In this document: positions 48,001 to 58,300 of the stretch, piece by piece
Position numbering within the stretch: position 1 is the first letter of the stretch
Layout of the letters: each line of letters opens with the position of its first letter
Origin: Mesaphorura yosii
Lineage: Eukaryota > Arthropoda > Collembola > Poduromorpha > Tullbergiidae
Assembly: GCA_009869945.1 (NCBI GenBank)
Contig: WIXG01000140.1
Span: 1-64,000, forward strand
Direction of reading: 5' to 3'
Length of the DNA: 64,000 nucleotides
Translations under genes and position numbers: made by a program
The notes under the pieces: generated by a model
The model's database searches: none
The model's input: the letters and a program-made list of their open reading frames with translations, nothing else
What the model was told of the DNA's origin: nothing

Positions 48001-51000
48001 TCGAAACTTTTCAACCGAAAACTTGTCTAAGCAGACGAGATTATTTGCTTGCTATCGAGAAGACCGACAGAAACACGAAAGAAAGTTTTGGGATCAGAAG
48101 AATATTTTTCAGGCATAAAATTTTGGGTGCAGCGCAAAAAATCCGTCTGCGTTGTAGGCGGATGAACGTGTGAGATTTTTTTTACAACAGTTTTCTTGTT
48201 TGCCTACCCGGAAAGGTTACCTGAGAAACGAAAAAGTTCAAGCATCACCTTCGTGGAAGATTTTTTTATGAGCGAGCTAGGAATAACCGATTCGGATCAA
48301 ATTCAGCATGCAAAAGCACGTGCGGGCCTGATTTATGTTTGGCCCAGTTTTGGGGCGCTTTTTGTAAGGCTCAACCACGATTACAAAAGTTTCTCGCTGA
48401 ATCTCGATTTCAATAAGCACATTTCCGAAATCTTGATTTCGGTCTGGTTCAGTGCAGACGTGAAACGAAGAAACTTTCTCAGGTATTCTTTGACCTGCTT
48501 TTGGTTTGCTTTTTATAAATACGCGATTCGATTATTATTACGATTCTATTTGATTCGATTGAGAGCGACAACAGCAGAGATTAGTTTATCGGGCTTCCCA
48601 CGACGACGACCTGAAAAGGTAAATAAGCTGAAGCTGTTTATTGCGGCTTCATAAGCGAAAGCCACACGTGCCGACTGTCGGGCACCTTTGCTCTTGCTCG
48701 TGGAAAATACGATTATTGAGAGAGGAAGAGGAGATGAAAAAAGTTTGACCTGCCTGATCAAAATTGGCAAAATGCGCCCGGAATTCGCGGAAGTAATGAA
48801 GAAGAAAGACATTTTGCGTGGGACAAAAACACTCAAATATTTCTGGGCAGAACGGCCAAAGACAACAACGTGAGACTCAAGGTTGTTCCTTAACCTACCT
48901 GGTGAAAGGTTAACGAATTCTGCAGGAATAGGAATTTGTGAATATGTGTCAACAAAATTACAAAATGGTAATGGTTAAATACGGCACGAAATCTTAGAAG
49001 CTCCGGCGGAAATTGCACACTTCATTACGAAAGAAACCTTGTTTCCTTGAACGTAAACAACGTTTCGGAGGATTTCCAAATTTCTGGGAAAAACAGCAGC
49101 AAAGCTTGTGAAAATTGTGAATTACTCAATCGTGAATTACAAAGTACAACTTTATGCGGTAAACAATCATGAACTTGACAGGAGAGCTCAGTGCTGGGCT
49201 CAGTCCAGGCAGGCAGGCGTCAAACAAAGTTCCGCAATGCAATCAAAACCAACGAAAACGCAGGAGGCGAGTGGTTCGGGGGCAGCTCCCTCCCAGGCAG
49301 GTCGAATTAATTGCTTCAAAGACCGAAAGCCAACAGCAAATAAAGGAAAGGTCGTTCGCATTCGAACCGCACGCGCCTTCTTGTTTCGCGAATTAAAATT
49401 CGCCTACCAAACGTGTGATGTGTGAATTTTCCCACTCGCATTCGCATTCGCCGAGCCGAACGAAAATTAGCCTTCTAAATATTCTGTTTCGGGAGAATTT
49501 GAGAATCCTCCAAGCCGAAGCATGCAACAAATTCCTTTCCGAGCTCGTCCCGTAAAAAAGAAATGAAGCGTATGAGAAGCTTCAGGAAGCAGTAATCAGC
49601 TTTCTCTTTTCTCTTCTGCTCCTGCCTCGTGGCAACACAAATTGACATCGTCACTCTCAAATAAATTACGAAGGACGGCCATGAAAAGTAAACAAACAAT
49701 TAATTTTCTTTCACTTTACTTTATCCACGAGTTTCTCCAATCTGCGTGTCTGCGTCTGCATTTATAAGAATTCAGTCGAAATGCGAAATACGCAATAGAA
49801 CGAACAAAAATGCTCACGCGGAAAAAAAGCAGCGCGAAAGGATTACGTCGAATAAACAAAGGCGAGAGCACATTTGAAGGCTTATTCGCTTTAAGTAAAA
49901 TTCAAAGTGTTTCTGTTGCTTCATTGAAAGCAGAACCAGGAACAAAAGACCCGCGCCCTGCCCATTGTCTGTTTACCTTCTTGAAAGACCAGGCCACGCT
50001 TGGCTTGGCTTGTGGGAACAAAACGAGACGAGGCACAAACTGCGGCTAGAGCACGTAGGAGATTAATCACCGAGAAAGTTTGTTAATGCCAGGCAATGGC
50101 TACAAACACCGTAATGAATTAGGAATCTCGCTTTGTACTTTATACAACGACGCCTTAATAAAATACGGGAACACGAGCAAAGTTGCGAGTTGCGAATTGC
50201 GAATTTAGGAACGATGATGAATGGATGAATGGACGGGCAGAGGCAGCCAGTAAAGCAAATTTTGTTTGCGTAAGAAAAGTAAGTAAGCGCGTTCGTAGAA
50301 AATACCACGCAAATTGCAGGCAATGGCAATCACCCTGTTCGGAGTTCTTTGGAATTTTTCTCGTTAATAATGTCTTGATGTAAGAAATGTTTCCAGAAAG
50401 ATAACCCAAAACAAGGCAAGGAAAAGACTAAAGAAGGGGACGACCACGCAAATCGCCGTTCTTACCTGTGGCAGATTGGAAGGATGCGGATGCTGCATCT
50501 GCATCTGTGACGTTGAAGACGGAGCGGGCACGGACATGGGCATATGCATGAGCACCTTCGCCGTATCGGACCCCATTTGCATCTTAGTGTGGGCGACGAC
50601 CGTCGTCGGAGGCAGCGACGTGTTGGCAATCGTCGTCATTGTCGTCGTGGTGGTCGTCGCCGTCGCTGGAGTCGGACCCGGCTTGACGAGCGGGCGGTTA
50701 ACGCTCGCAGCAGTCAGCTGGATGGTTGGCACGGGGTAGTGGTAGCCCATCACCTGAGACAAGACAACAGGACAAAGGACAAATTAAATCGCTGTCACGC
50801 TTCCTTTAGCCTTGCTGCCTTAATTAAACCACAACTTGTTGTTCGTGAGTCGTGTCTCGTGGGAACAAAAGTCGGTCGACCAAAATTAAGTAACTCGACA
50901 ACAAAAGGCCGCAAAGGCAGGGCAGGCAGGATGCGATCATCTTTTCATCTCGCGACCTTGCCTCACTTACACGACTCCAACTCGGCAGCGGATGATGTAA

Positions 51001-51443
51001 ATTAGATTCGTAATTCGCAACTCAATACTTATTAATTAAGATTATCAACGCAAACTATTCACAATGTTCAATTCAAGGTCACCAACCTCCGTGAGACCAA
51101 AATTCTCAAGTTTCTTGCTTCTTTCAAGGAAGCGTTTCGAGTTTCGTGTTTCTAATCGAATTTTCTCTTGGCAAAAGTGAGCAAAAGTTGCGAATTGCTA
51201 ATTTATATATTTTTAATTAGTTTGTAGCTCTCTCACCTGAGGAACTTGTTGCGAGGCTGCCGCGACGTGGACGTGGCTGTACAGGTGATGCTGATTGGAC
51301 GCAGCTGCGAGCGACGGCGACTGGAGCTGCGACTGATACTGATGCTGGTGCTGCTGCTGGAGGTGGTGATAACGACTCGAAGAAAGCACGGCGTGGCTCG
51401 TGAAACACGCAAAGAGCAACCAGGACACAAATAACTTCATCAT
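36001..51443 (-). CDS. Zona pellucida (ZP) domain transmembrane protein
   Basis: Apical extracellular-matrix protein of the cuticlin/ZP class. Eleven exons (51237-51443, 50466-50753, 45049-45330, 44598-44817, 44275-44378, 37510-37619, 37319-37372, about 36931-37019, 36740-36832, 36321-36654, 36001-36131) give about 636 residues. Residues 1-22 are a signal peptide (MKLFVSWLLFACFTSHAVL). A His/Gln-rich segment and a Thr-rich segment follow. The ZP domain is at about 230-482: VACGKERMTVRITF, GECGVTFVDAG, KIHCLWEGKL, NCVATDGTPANRIVLSDNHG, CAVKPKLMGGW and ECTVSLCKGECEEC. A furin-type site RARR is at about 545-548. One membrane segment (LMGVVLAVAVTILLTMVTLA) and a short basic tail end the protein. 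The architecture fits polymerising arthropod and nematode ZP proteins, but I cannot assign an orthologue. Introns of 6.6 and 5.1 kb separate exon groups. Confidence 0.9.
36132..36320 (-). other. GC-AG intron in the ZP gene
   Basis: The donor reads TATG then GCAAGTGG and the acceptor is atttcag. Splicing joins SAAVYG to NCHTDCFSLMG and brings the transmembrane segment into frame, whereas read-through stops after about 13 residues. This is the second GC donor found in the window. Confidence 0.7.
37620..44274 (-). other. Large ZP-gene intron, 6.6 kb
   Basis: No nested gene, tRNA or transposon end is recognisable. The sequence is AT-moderate with many short reiterated words (gcacagcacagcaca at about 42203-42221, cattcagcattcag near 43521). 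Open frames up to about 200 codons occur, e.g. 39695-40291 (+), but show no domain, splice support or plausible composition. Confidence 0.5.
44021..44035. repeat. (CAGG)n short tandem repeat
   Basis: Almost four copies of a tetramer. The same ggcaggca word recurs at 13252-13262, 49208-49217 and elsewhere. Confidence 0.6.
45331..50465 (-). other. Large ZP-gene intron, 5.1 kb
   Basis: No nested gene recognised. An open frame at 48196-48654 (+), 152 codons, has no domain and no obvious promoter or poly(A) context, so I treat it as chance. The intron separates the Thr-rich segment from the ZP domain. Confidence 0.5.
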
Positions 51444-52777
51444 GATTCGGCAGTAATTAATTAATTAATTTGTGACGGATATTTTAAAGTCTCAACGTTT
51501 CAAGAGTTTGTTCGTTCGTTCGATCGTCCTTGAACGCTTGTGCTGGTGGGCTGAAAGCTGAAAGTCAGGGAAGGTCAGGTTTTCTGGAAACTTTCTTGGC
51601 TTTGGCTTGGCTTAGGTTATGGCGTGTCTCATCTCGCCTCAAGTCTTTTCACTTTCACAATCCAAGGCCACGATGGCAACGGCCAAGAGCCAATATCCGA
51701 AACAGGAAAGAAAGCACAAGACAAATCCAAATTCACGTTCAATTCACGGGTGGATGAATAATTGACAGATAAGAATAAGATGTGGGTAGGCGACAGAGGA
51801 AGTTGAAGTTGAAGATGATCTGTAAATTCGGAAACCTCAAATCTGACAAATCATCTGTTTATATACGGCAGCGGTGGTGTGGCAGCGGCAGAAGACCAGG
51901 GCAGGTACGACACGGCACGCATTTCATCACAGCCACGGTACAAAGGGACTTTCCGACTTATCACTCATCTTCGTTCTCATAATTGCAGTGCGGATAAAAT
52001 AAAAGTGATGCACCCGCACCCAACTGCAATGTGCAATATGCCCATGCGATTTGTGTACCAGGCCAAGAATAGGAACAAACGCCTAAATTGAATGTGCGTG
52101 TAATACACGCTTACATTTACGTGCGCTAGTGGCTTGCTTTGGTTTGGCCCGCAGAGATGTGGTTCATACATCATCAAAGATCGTTCAGGTGGTTGCGTTC
52201 TGATTCCAATACTCGCCGCATCGTGGTGGTATCGTACTTGGCTTATGGCTCATTGCATAGTGTTTGAATTAGAAATCTCTCACGGCCTGCCTATTTTGAG
52301 TGAATGCTGAGCCTAACAATGCGAGCTCACCTGGATCCCATCATCATCTCAAACAATATGAAAAGGCTCATGAGCCCAGCCGTGCAGGGGGCCGCGTATC
52401 ATACCCATCGCGCTCCTTTTCTTCTGCGCCTAGTCTTCTTTTCTCTTGCCTTGATTTGGCAACAGGAATTCTAATTCCATTGTTGCCCTGCTGCACTCGT
52501 GCATTCTGCATGCACTCTTTTCGTCCTTTCCCTGCCTCGTCGTATACGTGTGCAGTCGCAGGCCGTCCGTGCTCAAGTGCTCATGAATCAAAGCACACTG
52601 GCTTGCTGTGCCTCGCTTAATTTCTGTCAACTATGTCACGACGTCGACGCTGGTCCAAATTGTTAGATTGCAAAATCCCCTTTGCTTCTCATTCTCAACT
52701 TTGCATTGCGATAATTTTTCATTTACGTTCTTGATCGTCGTTAATTTCCGCTCATTTATTGTTCTTGTTGCTTGCCC
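51444..52777. other. Intergenic: ZP gene 5' side
   Basis: Presumed 5' UTR and promoter of the ZP gene near 51444. Nothing else recognisable. ATTAATTAATTAATTTG at 51454-51470 is a short AT tetramer run. Confidence 0.45.
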
Positions 52778-53010
52778 TTAAATGTCGATGATACCCGCGG
52801 AGCTGCCGCTGCTGCCCTTGCTCTTGCACTAAAATCGTAAAATCTCGAGCGTTTTCCATCCCATCAGCTTCACAGCCAGGTGTCCTCAGCCGTGATCTTA
52901 AATGCTTCAATTTTGGTTTAACGTAGTCTGAAGTTTACCGGCACATCGTACAGCATTGCGAGCCACACCGAGATGAAAAAGAAATAGACAAAGATGCTCA
53001 TAGTAATCAT
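52778..53010 (-). CDS. Possible 40-residue membrane micropeptide (two exons)
   Basis: Not assigned to any family. Exon 1 (52939-53010) codes MITMSIFVYFFFISVWLAML plus YDVP and ends at a GTAAAC donor. After a 110-base intron ending ttttag, exon 2 (52778-52828) codes CKSKGSSGSSAGIIDI and a stop. A minus-strand AATAAA (TTTATT at 52755-52760) lies 18 bases beyond the stop. The first exon is one strong transmembrane helix; the tail is polar with a PDZ-ligand-like end (IDI). Without splicing, exon 1 reads on for six residues to a TAA. An acceptor-like cag 10 bases before the ATG leaves open that this is the 3' end of a longer gene whose other exons I did not find. Support is structural only. Confidence 0.35.
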
Positions 53011-55340
53011 TATAGCGGTGCTGTGTTAATGTGCTAATGTGAAGATGATTATGACGAATGACTTTGGTTTACAAATATTAATTGAACTACAGCGCCTGAC
53101 AAATATTAACGAACAAAGAATCAAGTTCATGAAAGATGAACTTGAAGGATGCAGCATTGGCACAATGGACAAAATCTATCAACTCGGATCTCGGATTCAG
53201 ACGGAGTTAACTGAGGAGCCGCCAGGAGTCAGACGGGAACCGAATGAATGAAGTCAATGCTCGAGTTTTAGAAAGCCTACCGCTTCATTGTGTTGCCAAT
53301 TTTCGCACAATGGTCGTAAAACTCGAAGAATGAATGGCTAAAGTGGTAAAATGAAGAAAGGTTGAATAAAACGAGTCTTCGTTATTTGCGAAATGGGAAA
53401 TGGCAGTTCAAACGAAACTAAGCGATTGTTGACTGATTTTATAGCCTGTACTTTAGCCTAAATGTTCATGATGAAAAGAGAAAACTAATTCATTCGACGA
53501 CACAAAACCCAGGCATCAGGCGGATGTCGACACAAAAGGTCCGATGAGGAAGACGCAAAAGTATTTAAAACCCTGGTCGCTAGGCTTGGCTTTCAGTCTA
53601 ATTTTAACGAGGCGCTATTAAATTAAACTGCGAGTGAGTATCTTGTCGCAACGCATAAATTAAATTACGCATCGGTGAATCAACTGAACTCCTTTCCTCT
53701 TTCCTGTCTAATTACATCGCAACATTCAACATTGCAGGCTGCATGCAGCGATGATATTTGTGATGCAGTTAATAAAGAATTCGAATCGAGCACAATGACG
53801 AAGACGATGATATGTGAAATTTCACTTTTCCCGTCAGACAATTACCATTCATTTGTGCTGCGTGGTGTTTTACATTGCTTTTGGTCAAAAATGCCATGTA
53901 GTTATGAATACGCTCGTAAAACGGCTGCTCCATTGTGACGTGATTACAGACAGACAAGATGCCGAACTCTTTCTGACATTCGGCAGACGCCAAGTGAGCC
54001 TTCGCCTTTTGATACTTTACAGACTCTTCACTCTATTTGAAGTGAAGCTGGAGCAGAGCATTTGCGTTGATCTCGTTTAAATGTCAATCAATCATCCTGG
54101 ACGCTTATAACACGAGTAACAATGGAATTGGTGAATTGGCCTTACAATACCTCGCTTTGAGTTTCAATTTAAGAAATGAGCTTTGAAAATGCACGTGCCG
54201 CATAAAATAAGATCAGATCATCTCTAACCGGGCAAGCAACAGGCAAGGCATGGCACATGACATCTGTAATTATGAATCAGCAAATTAATGACGTTCGAAC
54301 CGTATAATTAAGCGTCGAGCCTCCAGCGCAGCGTCAAGATTTCTTCAATATCTCCACGCCACGTGTAGTCTATAGAGTTAATTTATTGTTCTCTGAAACA
54401 TGCATTCTGCAATTTGTATTTGCTGTAGCAATGAACACGAATTCGAATTTAATTAAAATGTGCGGGCAAATATGCAAGCGGAATAATTGCATTTTGCTAA
54501 TGACCGCACGGAATGCCATTCATTTGTTGTAATTTAGTGGCTATCATGATGTATTGTCAGTTAGTTTTAACTACGAGTTACGAACCTAGCCTGCCCGCAA
54601 CAAGTCCCATGTTCCGTGCTTGTGTAGCATACGTAGTACAAAGAAGTAAGTTGCAAGTCCAAACACGAACGGTCTCCGGCAGTTTGTTATTTCCTTTGTT
54701 AGCTGAAGTATGAACTTGAAATTCGTATTTGAAGCGGCAGACGAGCCTCACAATGGGGTGATTCGTGATTCGAACACAAATATCTTAAGCTAAGAAGTTA
54801 TGATTTTAGAAGATTTAATAGCTTGATAAGTCCAAATCTCGAGTATATGGCCTTAATTTTCCTCGTATCTCAATATGCCTTAAAAAGTTAACTTGAATTT
54901 TGAATTTCGAAAAGCTGAAACCAAAACTTCCCTCTCAATTTAAGAGTAATCGCAACCACTGGACGCTGTTATATTAAAGAGTCGGCGCTTATATTTTCTC
55001 ATCACTACCCAATACATTAGGGAATTTAAGAGGACGTGAAGCCAACTCACGAGGGCTCTTAAGTTTACGTGCATATGAACGTTTAACAGCTTAACAGTTT
55101 AACGAAGCCGAATCGCGAATCCCCCCAATAGCAATTCGTTGTTGATGTTTGTGTGCTTTGCTCTGAGACCTGGGAGCGAGTTGGATATTCCATAAACTTA
55201 ATTTAAATCTCAGTAATTTATAATTTTTGATTAAGTTAACTTCGAAGTGCTCTATTTGGTGATTTATAACAGCGCGGTATTAGCGCCATTGATTTTATTG
55301 GTCAGCCTTGGAAGTGCTGGAAGACAGTATCGGGAACAAG
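53011..55340. other. Intergenic stretch before FANCD2
   Basis: No gene recognised. A minus-strand open frame at 53769-53993 has unremarkable composition and no family match that I know. The last few hundred bases should contain the FANCD2 promoter; no TATA box stands out. Confidence 0.45.
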
Positions 55341-58300
55341 ATGAGGAAGCTCGGAATTGGTCGCCCCAACAAGCGCCTTCGCCCAACGGAGGCTCCACGC
55401 CAAGCGTTGCTTTCACCACCTGCAGTATTCGACGAAGACGGCGGCGACGGAGGAGGAGGAACTGCTAGCCAAGGTCTGAACGTGCTACATTCAACAGCGA
55501 TTGGGTCGCCTTCGAAGAGAATCGCCTTGTCCGATCCCCTAGACTCTGATGACGAAATTTTGTGTCCCTCATCATATCCCGTGTCACGGCCAGTACGCAG
55601 TCAAATTCCTCCAAGCCGTCCAAGTCCACGCATATCTCCGACTGTAATCCCTGAGTTGGCGTTAGCGAACGGGAGCCAGAACATTGATGAGGACACACAA
55701 AACGGGCAGCGCGCTGCGAATGGAAACACAAACAAGAGACGCGTTCATCAAGATGTGCCGGCCGCCACGAACGGGAACACGAATATACAAACGCCCGCCG
55801 GATCTCAGCACTTCTTGCAGCCACAACGCAAAGGAAGAAACGCTCCCGTTTTTGTAAACACATCTTCCGGGTACCCCGACTTCTCAAATGTCCTTCATGA
55901 CTATGGATTCGTATTGTCAGCGCCTGCCGCCAGAAATTACATGCGTGAGTTTCATAAGAACTGTAGAATTTGTTGCGGTAGCTTTTTTATGTTTTTCTAA
56001 TGGCATGAGGCACGGGGCCTGATACTTACAGAAAAGAGTGAGCTTCTATTTCGCAAAGAACTGCATGATTGGATTGACGACCAGTTGAAGAAAGAACCGG
56101 AAGGAGCCATGAACCCGGGGATGAAGTTCATTGCAGCTATGAGGACCTACTTATCTACTCACGCAAATCTCCGGCATAGTATGACTCCAACACAGCACCC
56201 TGATTTGGTCCCTCAAAGAAGTTTACTCCACAATTTGCTTTGCATTCCGACACTGCAGCCGTACCTGCTGGAGATAATCTTTCCAGCGTTGGCCGAGGCG
56301 TGCTACTCTGCTGGGTAAGTTACGCTCAAGATAATTCAAGATGAAAGAGGGTAGATCTAACAGCTCACTATGAATTTAACAGAAGCGAACAGGAAACGGT
56401 TGACACTTTGGTGAGCATTGTTCACCAGCTTAGATGGATACCGAAAGTTGTTGACACCGAGAAGTTTGTGACTCCAATCTTGGATTTCGTGAAAAGCGGC
56501 ACCACCGTAGCGCAAAAGCAGCTGATTTCAAACTTGCCCGAAATTATTCCCGAAGACAAGCACCAACGAATTGCAGACACCTTGAAGTGAGCCTAACAGA
56601 GCTTAAAATTTTGATTTTGTTTTGGACTTATTTTGTGTATTTTTCCAGGTCACTGCTAGACAAGCCACAAGAGGCTGAAGTTGTTCCAGCCATCATGGAT
56701 TGCTACTCAAGCTTAGACGTGCCCCCAAAAGAGTGGATGAAAGTTCACGAAGCTGCACTGTCGCAGATGTTTAATTCTTCTCTCGCGGCGTACCCTGCCT
56801 TCTTTTCCTTCCTATTTAGGACGGAGGATCCTGTGATCTTGAAGGAGGTATGCCCATTCTGGTTAGTAAATGTTCTTACATGTACTTCATTTCTTGTTTC
56901 ATGCATTCGTTAGACAATTTCCAAAATGAGAAAGAACCTACAAATTACTCCTCTCACGCAAGATGCAAAAACTCCGGTTCACATGGTCGAAATTGTGGAG
57001 AAACTCCGATTTTGTGCAGCGATGAATGCACAGCTCATTCCAATATGGGTCAAGGTAGACTACGGATTAAGATGATAGACACCATTGCCCTGATTTAATA
57101 CTTACTGACTGTGGCTGTAGCAAGTGAAGCAAGACATCGAGGACGAGGACCAGCTGCAAGAGTTGCAGCCGGTTGATATCATTATGCTGCTGGTATTTGC
57201 TGAGTTCACGAAACCTCCGATCACCACCCTCAATCTCTTGTTTTCCAAAAAGGACATCGCCATCAAACTGTTTGATAGTCTTCTCCAACATAATTTACCA
57301 GTGAGTCATGTATTGTAACTGTGCATTCCACGCATTAGTGGCTAACTTCTCTGTTTACTCTCCCTTCAGATCCTGAACCAAGTTTTCAAGACTCTATTGA
57401 CTATCTGCTGCCTCGCGATTCGCGGCAAAGAGACACATCCGGTTATGGAGCACATACTTTCGTCAGTGACACTGATACAGAGGATTGCCTAAATTGTATA
57501 CGCTTTACGGATTCTGACGATGCTTCTTGCTTCTTTGCAGAAATTTATTCCTTCGTTTAAGCATCATTGAGAGTCAAGAAATTGCGTTCCGATTATCGAA
57601 TTTCCTTATGGAGTCTACCGCAGGTCGCCTGGCCAGTCTGAGGATTCTTACCCAACTTGCCACACAAAATCCAACCCGGTTGCTACACTTTTCAGCTCAT
57701 TTGATGGTTAGAATGTTAACAGTTCGTGTGGTTTGGCCTCGTGCTTTTGTTTAACGCGAACCTCCCTATTTTTTCAGTCTGTCGTAGCAAGCGTCATGCG
57801 GTATCCTTCTGGTCAGATTAAGCAACTGATGAATGTACTCGCTATGTTGGCCAACGTTGAAGGCAACAGAAGCTCTGAAGCATTTGGTTCTGAATTGGCA
57901 ATATTTCTAAGAAAGCAATTAACTCATTTCACGGACTCAACTCGGTGCTTTGGAGTTCTGGGAACAATTGCGACAGTGAAACAAATGTGCCAGAAGGACG
58001 AGAAGGCGACCGGCACAAATAACGGTAATGCACTTGAAAAGGGGTCAAAGTGTTAAGATATGGTGACAGAATATAATTTATTGTTTGCTTCAGGAAAAAT
58101 TAAGGAATTTCTGGATTTGGTGTGGTCTCTAGTCGAGAGAGAAGAGGACGCCTGTTTATTGTTTTTCGATGAACTCGCAGAAATAGCCGAGCTGCTACCC
58201 AAGTCCATACTCAAAAAGTATCAGACAGTAATGGCCGAAAAGTTTGAGGTTTGCGCAATTTGATTTAACTCATTTAACCCAAAAAATCGCTATGTTGTTT

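Noticed and set aside
48196-48654. 152-codon plus-strand open frame inside a ZP intron
   Set aside because: No domain, no splice or promoter context, and unremarkable composition for chance in a 5 kb intron.
53769-53993. Minus-strand open frame of 74 codons (MASAECQKEFGILSVCNH...)
   Set aside because: Codons look plausible, but there is no family match, no clear exon borders, and a stop just upstream in the same frame.
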